NCBI GenBank assembly: GCA_905220665.1
Contig: CAJNAR010000014.1
Span: 124,001-188,000 of the forward strand
Reading direction: 5' to 3'
Length of the DNA stretch: 64,000 nt
DNA from: Albugo candida
Taxonomy: Eukaryota; Oomycota; Peronosporomycetes; Albuginales; Albuginaceae
This document shows positions 1 through 11,660 of the stretch, one piece after another (within the stretch, counting starts at the first letter, position 1; each line of letters starts with the position of its first letter). The position numbers were made by a program, and so were the translations under genes. The notes below the pieces were generated by a model. It was not told the origin of the DNA and ran no database searches. It was given only the letters and a program-made list of their open reading frames with translations.

Positions 1-1466
1 CTCGCTTCAGCATTAGCGAGCACGCAATTGTCTAAGTGGATCTCCTGAATTGGTGCTTCTTCCAGCATTTGGAAGTACTCCGACTCTAACAAAGCTGTTT
101 GGCTTTGGCTTACGCCCGTGTAATACTTTTCAATATCGGAGTCGGACGCAGTAGCTTCCGATTCTTCTCGAAGCAATTCAGTCATTTGTTTGACAACTGC
201 GATAACAGACGATTTCTTGCTGGTATCCGCTTGCGAAAATGACTTTTGCAGTAAACCAGCTAACACGGAAGCTGTGGATGGCGTTCCTTCCGAATTTGGT
301 CGCACTTTAAATGGTTTGAGATCCTCCAAATGAACTTTGCTGAAGTTGCAGGTCTCCACACGAGCAAGACATCCTTTACAAATATCAACCTCTTTGGGAC
401 GCTTACCATACTCTTCGCGATACTGACGAGTTGAGCAGGTCTTACAAGCTGCGTTTCCACACAGCTGACACTGGTTTTTATCTTTCTTCAGCAATATATT
501 ACAACAAACACACTCTATATTGGTGTCCTGAAGCCGTTTCTTATCAATCATGATCTGAGCGCCGAGCCTTCGTCGATACACCAGTGCCAGTAATCGAGGT
601 ATCGCGGCCGACATATTATCCAACCGTTTCTGAATCTTTCGACTTGAAGCTTTTCGCACTTTGGATCGATACGTATGCCCCTCAAAATACTTTGCGTAAA
701 ACAAAAGCCGACATTCACGCTGATTTCCTTCCATTTCCACATTCTCCACAGCATAGCCGGCGATGATACTGTGTAGATGACTGAGTCCTCTTTGAACCTC
801 TTGTAAGCTGTTTGGATCATGAATCGAACTCAAGATTTTGGTAAAGCCCGATTTATCAGGTCGATCATGAATAAAGTCCAGATAGTCCCACTGTTCATTA
901 CGATTCATAAAGTTTGAGCGAGCGAATACAGCCGACTTGATTGCAACATCACATTCCTGGCCATTGGGAATAAAGGCTGGATCCACATCTCCCCCAAAAG
1001 ACTCTTCTTGCTCATGATTTGATCGCACATTCACCATGGCCTTGTGTCTCAGTAATCCGTAAACAAAGCTGTTTCCGAAAATCGCCGACATTGTGTCATT
1101 ATACGTTTGTGTATTGGATTCACTCAACGCATTTCGAAGCTCTTGCATGGAGCAAGCGAGTCGTCCTTTGGTAACAACCAAATACGAATTGGCTTGCAGC
1201 TGAGAATACGTCTCAAACCCTGATATTTCCTGCTTCCAGTCGCAATCTTGGAAAGTATCAAACAAATTGTCCCAATCGATCATTGAATATATACGATTCG
1301 TGACCGCTTCCAACGTGTGGTTGTCGTACGAGAAGCGTGTTGCGTTAGTTTCACAATCCTCTGATTCAGAGACTTCGCCCGAGAGAAATCGGCGAAGTCG
1401 AGCGCTTATACATTCACCAGAAGACGTTGATGAAATGGATTTGATCAGAATAGACCGCATCTGCAT
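1..1466 (-). CDS. START domain + FYVE-like zinc-finger protein (3' end beyond window)
   Basis: An open frame runs on the minus strand from an ATG at 1466 to the window edge without a stop, about 488 codons, so the C-terminus is missing. An in-frame TAG lies at 1559-1561 and no ATG lies between it and 1466, which fixes the start. Residues about 90-290 resemble the lipid-binding START fold found in many oomycete proteins, with FGNSFVYGLL, FARSNFMN and NEQWDYLDFIHD as recognisable pieces. Residues about 318-365 form a zinc finger with paired cysteines (CVCC, CQLCGNAACKTC, CKGC). This is FYVE-related but lacks the basic RHHC core, so binding to phosphatidylinositol 3-phosphate is doubtful. The tail is acidic and Ser-rich. 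Role inferred: membrane lipid binding or trafficking. A decayed relative lies at 58.8-60.8 kb. Confidence 0.8.
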   Translation of the reverse strand, partial: MQMRSILIKSISSTSSGECISARLRRFLSGEVSESEDCETNATRFSYDNHTLEAVTNRIYSMIDWDNLFDTFQDCDWKQEISGFETYSQLQANSYLVVTKGRLACSMQELRNALSESNTQTYNDTMSAIFGNSFVYGLLRHKAMVNVRSNHEQEESFGGDVDPAFIPNGQECDVAIKSAVFARSNFMNRNEQWDYLDFIHDRPDKSGFTKILSSIHDPNSLQEVQRGLSHLHSIIAGYAVENVEMEGNQRECRLLFYAKYFEGHTYRSKVRKASSRKIQKRLDNMSAAIPRLLALVYRRRLGAQIMIDKKRLQDTNIECVCCNILLKKDKNQCQLCGNAACKTCSTRQYREEYGKRPKEVDICKGCLARVETCNFSKVHLEDLKPFKVRPNSEGTPSTASVLAGLLQKSFSQADTSKKSSVIAVVKQMTELLREESEATASDSDIEKYYTGVSQSQTALLESEYFQMLEEAPIQEIHLDNCVLANAEA

Positions 1467-1777
1467 AGAAAATCTACTCTGACTCCATAATGATCGAATA
1501 GTTGTAGCTACTGTGATGCTTTTACATTCCCAACGTGATGGGTAAAATTTTCGAATTTTCTATAGACGACGTATGCTCGTCATAGAGTATATAGAGTGAT
1601 GGGCACCTGTACATGCTACTTTCGAAGCGATGTTCTATGCTTTATCCCACTGTCGTGATTCCATGACACGATGCTGATCCTACCGCAGCAAAAAACACTT
1701 GGAAGCCCATTAATCAGCTGGAGATAATTCTCGTTCCATGTTTAAAAATAACTGGAGGCTGTCTCTTAGTAGCGATT
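1467..1777. promoter_or_regulatory. divergent intergenic region (shared promoter candidate)
   Basis: About 310 bp separate the START/FYVE-like gene (minus) from the EF-hand/WD40 gene (plus). No open frame or repeat is apparent, so it presumably carries both promoters. I could not identify a specific core-promoter motif. Confidence 0.4.
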
Positions 1778-4700
1778 ATGAATGAAAGCGGTCGAAGAGC
1801 ATTCGGTTTTTCTCGTGATGAAATTGGCGTCTCTCAATTAGAAACACTTGAGGAAAAGTTTGCAGATGGTAGTTTGAATGAAGATGAGTTTATCAGTCTT
1901 TTTAGAGAGATCGTCCATCCGGCTCCGAGTAAATTACAATTAATTGAGCTGTGAGTCGTACTTGTCGATGAATGACCTCTTTCTAATATTCGGTCAAAGA
2001 TTTCGTAAAATCGATGCGAATTCAGACGGAACGGTCGATTGGGATGAGCTCACAAATGTACGTTAGCAGGTCATCTGATCTGGCTTTTTCCAGTTTTACA
2101 TCGCGTAGTATATGTTTTTAGACGGTAGCAATGCTCACTCCATAGACGATGGAGAAGCTCTTCACCCTTACTATGAGACAAATCAAGCAGAAGCTAAATC
2201 ACACAGTCATAAACGGTCCGAAACGAGGCCTGAACATAATTCCGGCTCAACTGATGAGATTTCACGCTTGCTTTTGCATCGAGAAGAACAGCATAAAGAA
2301 TTTGTGACCCGCATCCTCCGCGTAGAGAAGCCTAATCTATACATAACCACAAGCAAAGATGGGACTGTGAGAACATGGAATCCGCTTACGTTGGAGTATC
2401 AAGGGTGCCTGACGATGCAGAATAGCTGGATCACAGATTGCTGCTATATGAAGCGTTCAAATCGGCTTGCGATCACCTGTATGAATCGAAATTTGAGCTT
2501 TTACGATCTTAATGCTCACGGGACAATCGGACAACTCCCAGACTACTCCAAGAAACAATGCATTCCGCTGTGTATCGCGTACATCGATGAAGCGTACGAC
2601 TCGATGGAAGCGCTTGTGGTTGGCGATGATTCAGGAGGTATGACTGTGATGAAATGCTCTACTTATTGGAACTCTATTGATCCTCGATCATTGCCAAAAA
2701 GGGCAACAGCGAATGTCTCGGTGGCTTCCTCAGTTTTTCCGGCAGATAATCACACTGGAGGCCCTGAAATATCGACGCTTTCTCGTGCTGGAACACCATC
2801 TTCATCTGTCTTGGATCAGCGAGCATTCTCAAGTCAAGTTCGACTGAAAAAGCATTCCGACTGGATCACACGCATCAAATGGGTCGGTGAGATACAAGCC
2901 ATCATCGCCGGGTCGCTTGATTCCACGATTTCTATCGTCGATGTGGATCGAATGGTGACAAAGTTTGAGTATACACAACACAAAAAAAGCGTTTATGACT
3001 TAATTTGGTGCCCGAGCGCCCGGCTTGTGGCCAGTTGTGGTCAGGAACGTGATATTTCCATTTGGAATCCTTACTCTTGTCAACGTGCGGTAGGAATACT
3101 TCGAGGGCATAACACTTCTGTGTGTCATTTGGCGAGCGACGATATCAATCAGCAGCTCATTTCTGTATCCTCTGAGAACGTTTTTAAGATTTGGGATCTT
3201 CGAATGCAGCGATGTTTGCAGACGTTTACCGATACATTTGCAAGCACCGGTGGTGCGAGGCATACCGTCTCGTCCATCTTTCACGATCCCAAATTGAGCT
3301 GTCTGATGAGCGCCACATTAGGTCTTTCTCGTTGGCCGTTTAAGCAGGTTGTCGACGAAGAACTCGGTTCGTTGGATAATCATCCGTCTAATTCCATCGA
3401 AACAAAATCGAAAGATGTGCTTATTCCAAAACAACGCTCCTCACGAGATATCCCAGTCTCTCTCGCTATTTACAACGACGTATTCCATCAAATTGTGACT
3501 GCTGACTCGGAATCCATTGTGCGAATTTGGAGTGCCGAAAGCGGACAAGGAACATTCCATTTTGAAAACGCGCATGGGTCGAGTCCTATCACTGCGATCA
3601 CATTTGATTCAGCCGGCCGCCGATTGCTTACAGGAGCACATGATGGAACGTGTATCTTCATGTGGAATTTTAGCAATGGAGCGCTTGTGAAGAAGTTTTA
3701 TAAAAACCCGAAAGCCTTGTTCGACCAGGACACCCCCAAATCTCGCCCGTACAAGCTGAGAAGATCGGCAGGTCGTCAGTTGACAATTCCCAGCGCACCT
3801 TGCATGCCGCGAACACCATATCGTCCGACTTTTTCGCGACATCATAAGATCTTGGAATTTGCTTGTGGGGAGGATCGAGACGTTGGTGGAAAACTGCAGG
3901 AAGGGTCTGAAGAGCTTTGTGGATCGAAAATGACTCAACTTAAGTCGGAAGATGAAAGGCCTAAAACCAGTAGAAAAAACTCCATACGCTTTGAATCAGT
4001 GTGCGAAGAGAATGAAGAGTCGACAGAGGACGAAGAAGATGACAAGTACATGGGCGATTTCATTATTAAAATGCGTGAGAATCGCTTTGAGTCTTCAAAA
4101 TTGCCGTCGCCACCGTCGAAAGGGCCTGAGAGAAAGACTGCTGTAAAATATGGTGAAAAAAAATATCGACGGGGGAATGAAATTACGTGCATTTTGGACA
4201 TTGAGAGAAATATTCGCGTCGGCATGGCGGATTGTGTGTGTCAGCGGCTCATTTGCTCTGTCGGGTGGGACGACACGATATACCTTTGGGAAGATAAAGT
4301 GTCCGAAAAAGAGAGTTATCCACTCGATACGCTTCCCCATTCCTCTTCGGAAAGTACACTCCAAGATTCTACTGTGCACATTCAAGATCTCCTTGTGATT
4401 GTATTCATTCCTCCGAGTCATATCGTTACGGCCGGAGGTGATGGCCAGATCTTCTTGTGGTCCTTAAACTCTCGAAAGCTTGTCATGCAATTGTATAAAG
4501 GAATTGGCTCGATTGAGGCCATGGTCTACGCCGAGAAACTGGAGCTTCTTTTGGCAGCGGGAGAAGGAGAAAATTTGATTTGCATCAATCCACATCAAGT
4601 GACCTGCCAGATGCTTTCTCTTAAATTGTCAAAATACGAATTGGATTCCGTCATCGTTTCGATGCGATGTGATAAAGCAAGTTCTATCATTGTCACTGGG

Positions 4701-6278
4701 GACAGCGCGGGCTTGATCAAATTGTGGGATCTTCAGATCAACGACACTAATACGAGCATTTTATTGGGGTACATTTGTCACTGGAAGCTCGGACATACTT
4801 CCATCGTCTCGCTCGATCTTTTGGAAAGCAATTTGTCACATCAATTCTACATTCTCGTCTCTTGTATCAAAGGCCGAGTTACTATCTGGACAATGTGTGG
4901 GATTTTAGTCGGCGTTGTCGGGCGTCAGAGAACGTGGAAATTGGGGCATCCATCGACGTATTCATGCACGAAATCCGCGTGTCATTGGACAATGTTATCT
5001 GACGAACGACATAAAGGAATCGGACGTCGAGAATCGCTATTTACTCAATCTACCTCGGTACAATTCTTACAAATGATTCGAACTCCACAGATCCTTCCTT
5101 GTGCGATTCTATCGACATTACACGGTCAACCCGATTCCCAAGAGGATGCATTACTGGAGGATGTACTTCCGAGACCCGGAGAGGTTTGGATTTGTTCAGC
5201 GGGACATCGAGGAAAGACGTCTAAGACGAGTGTGTCACCAGTGCCCGGGCAGAATGACAGGCAAGAGGGCGACCTTCCGTCCCCCAAAGACGTTCAGCTT
5301 TACCTCGATCATATGCTGCAAGATGATCTTACGAGTGTTATCACAGTCATTCGGGTCTCGAGAGGCGAGGTCCGTATCATATGAATACGAAATGTTTATT
5401 GACGAGTTTCTGTAGATTTCGTTTTGGTTTGGTTTTGAAGTGGAAAGTCCACAGCAAAAGACTATACGATTGAATGAATTTGTACGGAATATTTATTGGA
5501 AGAAACAGCAGCTTCTGACGCAATATATCGATCGAACCTTTCGGTACGTTGTTCGAATTCGAAAGCAGAAAAGCCTTAGCGAAATGATTGGTAGTGAGGC
5601 GGGTCAGAGCTATCGAGTGAGCGCGATCTTGGTAAAGAGTATGGATCGGGTACTGACGGCGCCATTTGCGAGAGAATTCTGGGCAATGGATGTGGAAGGA
5701 TGTGAGCATAAATTACAGCCACTTAATTGTTCTGTGTCGCCTGCTCGTTTGATTGCGGCGGAAGCGATTCAAGTAGAACAAATGCAGATGGAAGCAGTAT
5801 ATCGAGGTACAAGGCGAGATCACAGAACGCTTGTTCGGTGAGTGTTGCTGGACGCTTTTTTATACTTTGAGCTTACGTGCTGGGGCACATTTGTGGTAGT
5901 GTTCCAATAGCTCCGCAGCCGGAGAGCAGATCGATAGTGGACGTCACAATGAATTCTGGGATTGGCGTCGTTAGTGAGAAGGAAAGCAGCGTTCGATTGT
6001 CTTCGATGGTGACACTTCCTCGAGTATTTCAGTCGACGGAGAAACGATCGCTCGGTGGAATTTCATTGAAAATGTCAGCGATTCGAATGCGACATGATCC
6101 ATCGTTCGATTTCCGTCGGATTTACAATCTCGATAAAGTGCCAAAGCAATTTCGGGCGCTACTGAATCAGAATTGTGAGCTGAATGAAAAAATTGTGAAA
6201 GAAATGCCAAAAAAATTGATGATGAAATCCCTCAAAGAAAGACGAGTATTTGAGGGAATTGTACCAATGTCCCAGTGA
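1778..6278 (+). CDS. EF-hand + WD40-repeat protein (WDR64/WDY-like)
   Basis: Five exons: 1778-1950, 2000-2057, 2109-5369, 5416-5837 and 5900-6278, joined by GT-AG introns of 46-62 nt, giving about 1430 residues. Exons 1-2 encode a degenerate EF-hand (LNEDEFISLF) and a canonical one (FRKIDANSDGTVDWDEL), where the Asp/Asn/Asp/Thr/Asp/Glu ligands are visible. Exon 3 holds many WD40 repeats, for example GTVRTWNP, ISIWNP, VFKIWDL, VRIWSAESG and GLIKLWDL, interrupted by an acidic Ser-rich linker around residues 700-750. The C-terminal 340 residues are basic and unassigned. EF-hand plus WD40 is the architecture of the animal WDR64/WDY proteins, associated with cilia and testis; in an oomycete a role in the zoospore flagellum is plausible but inferred. 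The last exon could splice on into the next open frame, but an in-frame TGA at 6276-6278 argues against this. Confidence 0.82.
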
Positions 6279-6426
6279 AAGGTACGGTAAGTGAGGTTTA
6301 TTGCTATAGCAGGGGACGGGTAAGAACGCTACCCCTACCATCGAATCTGGTTACACAGTGGAACTGAATATTGCTTACCAATAAGTACGGGTCGATACCA
6401 CTGGGATTTTGTATGGGACGTAAAGA

Positions 6427-7228
6427 TTGGAATCTTTCTATAGAGCAAGACTGTCAAAATTCACATCCAGATCGTCTGCATACTCTCAAAATCAATCACC
6501 TTTGAAATCTATCAGAAGTCATCAATTGACTGAAGCACATTCACCTCACTATACGTTTTGGCCGATGGCAACTCGTCCACAACTCAATCACGCGGTATCT
6601 ACTCCAACACAAGAGTTTATATCAGTTACGAAACAGAATTCTGGTGCAGCAATATCAAGCACTGAGAATAGGATCCAGTCTATTTCGCTCAGGAGATTGT
6701 CCGCAAGTTCTGATCGATTCCGCCATTTACACGCTCGTGCGTCCTCCGAGTCTTTACAAATGGAGTTATTACGTCAGTTGGCAGAGACAAGCGATTTCAC
6801 CGATGATGAAACAGACGGATATGAGACTGAAGAAGAACTCGGGCTGGTTTCAAGCTCGCCGTTGACTGAAACGAAGAAGGAAACGAGTACGGATAAGTGC
6901 TTCTATCCAGCGATGTCGCGGACTTTAACGCCTTCTGGAACTCCAAAACCAACTCGAAACGCGATGCGCAGCGCGATAGTGCAGTCATGTGATTCTAGTC
7001 CAAAGGTAAGCGCCACACAAAATCAGAAAACGAGGATACTGAAATATTTGCAGACAGATGATTGGACCATTGTTGAGACATCTCCTTCTTTTAACGCTGT
7101 TGTAGATGGGTCACGAAATTTGGGTGAAGATTGGTGTGTGAATTAGAAATTTGTATGTTGTGTGCAGGAAAGTATGTAATCAGAATACAAGCGCGGAGTC
7201 AAATCCTACCGCTCGAGACAAGGATTGA
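6427..7228 (+). CDS. hypothetical Ser/Thr-rich protein (5' end uncertain)
   Basis: An open frame follows a TAA at 6421 and runs to 7133. A 34-nt GT-AG intron (7134-7167) then leads to a short last exon ending with TGA at 7226-7228. A second possible in-frame intron has classic ends (GTAAGC...TTTGCAG, 48 nt, about 7006-7053). No ATG lies near the 5' end; the first in-frame ATG is about 6564, and an acceptor (CTTTCTATAG) lies near 6440, so an upstream exon is likely, possibly one shared with the WD40 gene. The protein is polar, has a short acidic stretch (DDETDGYETEEELG) and no recognised domain. It may be an independent gene or the alternative tail of the WD40 gene. Confidence 0.5.
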
Positions 7229-7603
7229 TTCCTCTACGTCTAAGATTGCTGATCTAATATTTGAATACAGCAGTTGTGATTGTCGAAAACAACCCATTTC
7301 GGAGAACATCAAACCGCACCTAGCAATGTGTTTATGCTCTTCTTGAGCTGTGATTTGCAACGTGCTTTGATCGATGTGATTGGTGTTTATGTATCATATC
7401 TATCAGTTTTGAAAATCATCCACCCGGATTCTCGCGCTTAAATCATAAAATAATGTGCGGCGAAACCATGTATTCTAGGCAATTCACTATTAAGTATCAG
7501 CCAGGCTCTAACTTTCACTTTTGAATGCGGTAAAAGCAACACCAGCATAATTTTCAAAGCTGCAATTGATGTGCAAGATTGCTTGAAAGGATTCCTCTTG
7601 ATT
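7229..7603. other. intergenic, nothing recognised
   Basis: The gap lies between the hypothetical plus-strand gene and the 3' end of the minus-strand coiled-coil gene. Only short open frames are present. Confidence 0.4.
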
Positions 7604-8308
7604 TCAAATCTTCTTTTGTATAAGATTATCAACCAATTGATTAATCTCTGCAGCGAATTTGTCCAGAACCTTTTTCTTCTCTTGATCAAAACTTTGTTTA
7701 GTAGAGCTTCCAAGATTTTTGTGAAGTTGCTCTACTTCTCTACAAACTGGTCTTGAAGCAGATAATCAATCAAAATGTATGGAAATACCTTATTTCCTGG
7801 AAAGCATTCTACCAAAAAAATTATATCAGCAAAACAACTTGTTACCAAGCAAGTGAAGCGACTACCTGCAGTAACTTTCGACAGCTTTCATCACATTTTT
7901 GCGTAATAGATTCATGTACCTACATCATCATTTCCAGTGCTCTGTATACAAACTTGCGTGCGGGCAGCAAACCTTTTTAAGTGAATCAAATTGCTGTGTT
8001 GCATCTTCAATCTCACTAGAGATTTTCTCCTTTATCTCTTGATGCTGGATGGCGAGATTCCCCAACACCTTTTGTTTCTGTTCGGATAATTTGGTTCGAC
8101 ACATTCCGCGTAAAAATTCGATCTGCTTATAAACTTGATCGCATAAGTTGCCCTGTGAGCTCTGTTCCTCCTCCTGCGATGAGTCTGTGATTACGGTCAG
8201 GCTACCACGTCTTGCATCACTTTCGAAGTCATCTTTTCCAGATCGTGCGCGTTTCAAGCCATTCGTATCGATCTCATACGAACTTCTTCTCCTGTATGAG
8301 GATCTCAT
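7604..8308 (-). CDS. small coiled-coil protein, unknown function
   Basis: Four exons on the minus strand (8308-7973, 7919-7866, 7808-7789, 7751-7604), with introns of 53, 57 and 37 nt, give 185 residues ending in QKKI. An in-frame TAA just upstream fixes the ATG. Spliced frames stay open through all junctions and the joined sequence is uniformly rich in Lys, Glu and Gln with heptad-like spacing (for example KVLGNLAIQHQEIKEKI, REVEQLHKNL), so the structure is credible. Residues 1-60 are basic and Ser-rich with a possible nuclear signal (KRARSGK). One exon is only 20 nt long. I do not recognise a family; a coiled-coil nuclear or cytoskeletal component is possible. Confidence 0.68.
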
Positions 8309-8843
8309 CGCTGTCGCTTACAGAAGCTTGAAGAAGTGGCAAAAGGAAACTTGATGATAAAGTGTACCACCTTATATCCATAAAATGCACTTGAACTACA
8401 ACGGATCAAGCGCTTTGTCATTTCCAAATAACAGATTCAGTTGAGCTAAACAATGCATCACATGTTTCAATCTAACGTGAAATATTTGTGTTAAAAAAAT
8501 TAGTAATATTAATCAATGAAAATGATTCGAGTTGCCACATCAATGCTACGTATGAAACAAGTCGAATTCGAAGAATGCGTATAATATATTTAAGAAACTA
8601 TCACCAACAAGTCCCATAACGATTGGCAGATATCAAGTCCATCCACCAATCAAAAGAAGAGAGATGGACATTGATTGACAGCAACGCCGCGTCAGACGTC
8701 CATTTATGATCTGAGGGATAGGGACCCTATACGGCTAGATTTCGTGTGCGATACTTCATACCGTGCGTCTGGATGGCGTTACTGTCTTATTTTCACAGGA
8801 CATAACATACGCATTCCTTATAGCCTGCGTTCGTATTGAATCA
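8309..8843. other. intergenic, divergent promoters
   Basis: AT-rich gap between the minus-strand coiled-coil gene and the plus-strand carrier gene. No open frame of interest was seen. Confidence 0.4.
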
Positions 8844-9830
8844 ATGTCTCCACCTACAAGACCACCACCTTCAAAAGAGCAGCTACTCGCAACTAGTGCG
8901 CTGAAGGATGCTCTCACAAGCGAGCTCAAGTCAAGACCTGTACCAGTGTACGTCAAAATGCTTGCGGGTATGGCTGGGGGTATCGCGGAAGCATGCACAC
9001 TGCAACCATTGGATGTTACCAAAACGAGATTACAGCTGGATGCGGCAGGTCGATATAAAGGTATGATGGATTGCAGTAAAACGATATACCGAGAAGAAGG
9101 GAGTGCAGCCTTATATAAAGGTCTCTCCCCCTTTTTGATCAATATGGTTCTTAAGTACGCACTTCGTTTTGGATCATTTTCGTGGTTCAAAGAAAAACTG
9201 GCAGGAGGAAAGGATAAACCAATCACATCTCGAATCAATTTTACGGCCGGTTTGCTGGCGGGATGTTTGGAATCGGTGTTAATTGTGACGCCCTTTGAAG
9301 TGATCAAGACGAGGATGCAGAAAGAAGTCGGAGTTGGAAGATATCGAGGATCATGGCATTGTACACAGCAAATTATAAGAAAGGAAGGGCTTTCAGCACT
9401 TTGGAAGGGCAATACACCCACAATGGCACGACAAGGGAGTAATCAAGCGTTCAATTTTATGGCGATGTCATGGCTTAATTCTCACATATGGAACAAGGAA
9501 GAAGGTGATGGCAAAGTACTTCCTTCATACGCAGCTTTTATCAATGGAATGATTGCGGGTTCGTTGGGCCCCTGTTTAAATACACCGATGGACGTTTTGA
9601 AAACGCGTTTGATGGCACAAGAATCAGTGCAAGGTCAAAAAGAAAAATACAACGGCGTGTGTCATGCCGTTCGTGTGATATCACGAGAAGAGGGGTTGAG
9701 TGCGTTATGGAAAGGGCTACTTCCTCGATTGATGCGAATGGCTCCGGGCCAAGCAATCACCTGGACGGTCGTAATGCGTGTGACTTCGATATTCGAAAAT
9801 CACGAGTTTGAGACTCGACTCCGCATTTAA
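8844..9830 (+). CDS. mitochondrial carrier, succinate/fumarate- or tricarboxylate-type
   Basis: A single exon of 328 residues, about the usual size of the SLC25 family. Three tandem repeats each carry the carrier signature: QPLDVTKTRLQ, TPFEVIKTRMQ and TPMDVLKTRLM. Each is followed by the G-rich second part (EGSAALYKGL, EGLSALWKGN, EGLSALWKGL). The stretch ARQGSNQAFNF in the second repeat is typical of the Sfc1/Acr1 succinate-fumarate and citrate carriers. Role: exchange of di- or tricarboxylates across the inner mitochondrial membrane. I chose the ATG at 8844; the frame stays open upstream but contains no other ATG. Exact substrate cannot be read from the sequence. Confidence 0.88.
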   Translation: MSPPTRPPPSKEQLLATSALKDALTSELKSRPVPVYVKMLAGMAGGIAEACTLQPLDVTKTRLQLDAAGRYKGMMDCSKTIYREEGSAALYKGLSPFLINMVLKYALRFGSFSWFKEKLAGGKDKPITSRINFTAGLLAGCLESVLIVTPFEVIKTRMQKEVGVGRYRGSWHCTQQIIRKEGLSALWKGNTPTMARQGSNQAFNFMAMSWLNSHIWNKEEGDGKVLPSYAAFINGMIAGSLGPCLNTPMDVLKTRLMAQESVQGQKEKYNGVCHAVRVISREEGLSALWKGLLPRLMRMAPGQAITWTVVMRVTSIFENHEFETRLRI

Positions 9831-10129
9831 TTTTATTTACTTACCGTTTCTATACTCGGACAGCACAAAGTAGAACCAAACATGAGAAGTTTTTTATCTG
9901 AAAAATATGAATATTTGAGACGTCTTACAAAGCTCGAAAGAAGTCAGTGGACTTAATTGTCAAACACGGAAAGTAATCTTGGATAATGTATGTATAGACA
10001 ACATAAGGTTAGGTACGTATCGAACCTAGACGACTCGTTCGTCAATTTTGATTTTTTTTTGTTAAAACAACCAATCGAATCTTCACAATCCTAGTTACTT
10101 TCTGGGAAAGAAAGTCAAAGTATTTGATA

Positions 10130-10618
10130 ATGGCCGTCTCACTCGCAACAGGAGGACTAAAAGCATTCGCTGTGTGCTCCACAACGCTTGCGTTCAAGGT
10201 ATTTGTGACTCTTAGTATTCAGGGACACAAGGCATTTGGGGCGGGTACAAGGTCACCGGAAGATGCAAAGTACAGTCGTGTGACTCAAAGCTATGGAATA
10301 ACAAAATCGTCAACTGATCAAACCGAGGATTCTCCAAGAATGGCACGTGCAAAAATGGATGATGTTCGTTGGAGAAGAATCGTGCAGAACGATATTGAAA
10401 ACATTCCTATTGGTCTTACTGTGTTTCTTGGATCAATGCTTGCAGGCGGAAATGAAGCCGCCAATTGTGCGCTGATTGGTCTATTTACTGCTGCGCGCAT
10501 TGGTCATACGTTTGCGTACGCCTATCAAGTGCAGCCTCATCGTGCCATCTTATGGTCGACTGGTCAATTATGCATTTTTGCAAGTGGACTTAATGGAATC
10601 ATATCATCTTTCACGTAA
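10130..10618 (+). CDS. MAPEG family protein (microsomal glutathione S-transferase-like)
   Basis: A 162-residue membrane protein with about four hydrophobic segments, matching the family's length of 150-160. The signature region DVRWRRIVQNDIENIPIG corresponds to the MGST1/PTGES motif (R..R...ND.EN..). The later stretch ARIGHTFAYAYQVQP matches the third-helix motif. Family members are glutathione-dependent transferases or peroxidases of the endoplasmic reticulum and mitochondrial outer membrane. A hydrophilic loop at about residues 45-78 is somewhat longer than usual. The upstream gap of 299 bp holds no gene. Confidence 0.88.
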   Translation: MAVSLATGGLKAFAVCSTTLAFKVFVTLSIQGHKAFGAGTRSPEDAKYSRVTQSYGITKSSTDQTEDSPRMARAKMDDVRWRRIVQNDIENIPIGLTVFLGSMLAGGNEAANCALIGLFTAARIGHTFAYAYQVQPHRAILWSTGQLCIFASGLNGIISSFT

Positions 10619-10968
10619 TCTATGTAGATTTGATGAGTGAACACGCATTACATTATATGCGTCGTTTTATGTGTCGTTCGTCATTTAATGGTGTTGAAAA
10701 AAGTTCCCGTTTTGCGTTGTCCAGTAAACTCTTGTATACAATAAGTTATTGGATCTTGGTCATCTTGACGTTGAGAGCAATACGTCGTGTAAAATTATAT
10801 GTTTCTGAGAAGTTTTTTATTCATAATGCTACCAAGCGACCATGTAGCATATCATATTTTATACTGCCGAGCCAATTGTTCCCTGTTTATTTGATTAACA
10901 TAAGAACGTAAGTATTGCACTGCAGACCGTATTTCAGATCTGATACATAACACGTTACAATAATAAAT
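10619..10968. other. intergenic, nothing recognised
   Basis: An open frame of about 90 codons (10630-10911) has no family resemblance and atypical composition, so I treat this as intergenic sequence upstream of EMC5. Confidence 0.4.
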
Positions 10969-11453
10969 ATGGTCGGCAAAGCTATGATTTCGTTAGGCGT
11001 ATTGCTCGTGTTTCATGCTGGGTACTACTCAGTACAATGTACTCTTTCGAACGGCACAGTCCTGTATCTAGTCTAACATATTGTTTATTTCTCAAGATCA
11101 AGAATACCGACGACTAGCCGAGCTGACTGAATCCACGACGCCACCTCTTTCGGTAAATTTCCGATTGCTTACCAGCCTTGCCTAAAACGGGTCGTAGGTC
11201 ATTTTGGAGCTCCTTGTCGCATTTCTTTTATGTTTGGGTGGCGTACTTCTCGTTTCGGGCGAATTTCTTGCCATTCGAGCGAGCGATGTAGTTCACGGAA
11301 GGTAATTCACGGTATTATTGTACTCAACGGCTTGAATTAATCGCGTACCTCGATAGGTCGTTCATATCAACTCTTTCCAGTCCTGATTTTTTCGTTTATA
11401 ATCACCGCGGACAAGCACTACGGAAATGGATTGCATCACGTATCACACACTAA
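10969..11453 (+). CDS. EMC5: ER membrane protein complex subunit 5 (EMC5/MMGT1 family)
   Basis: Four tiny exons (10969-11038, 11097-11152, 11198-11301, 11357-11453) with introns of 58, 45 and 55 nt give 108 residues. The joined protein has two transmembrane segments (MISLGVLLVFHAGYYS near the start and ILELLVAFLLCLGGVLLVSG in the middle) and ends with FFVYNHRG followed by a short basic tail. These match the EMC5/membrane magnesium transporter family: the HxxY turn after helix 1, SGEF after helix 2 and the F.V.NHRG motif. EMC5 is a core subunit of the ER membrane protein complex, which inserts tail-anchored and polytopic proteins. No single open frame reveals the gene; it appears only after splicing. 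Confidence 0.85.
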
Positions 11454-11660
11454 CCACATGGGTGTTATCCGCTTTTAGCGTTAGATAATTGCTATGATTC
11501 TGCCAAAAAAATTCTATAAGCAACTGCAACGGTAACTCTGTTATATCATTCAGCATACTTCCCGTCATATAAATGCACTTGCATCTCATAAGACAACGAA
11601 TTCGCTCACACCACTAAATATAGAAACTTACTGACTGATTCCTTTGAAGACACAACCAAA

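Noticed and set aside
3935..4421. Several minus-strand frames of about 100 codons under the WD40 exon
   Set aside because: They are shadows of a well-supported plus-strand coding exon and show no family motif.
6279..6440. Splice from the WD40 last exon into the Ser-rich frame
   Set aside because: GTAAGT and GTAAGA donors exist near 6288 and 6318, but an in-frame TGA (6276-6278) precedes them, so no simple junction works; kept as an alternative only.
10630..10911. 93-codon plus-strand frame between the MAPEG and EMC5 genes
   Set aside because: No domain, unusual composition and no splice partner; treated as intergenic.
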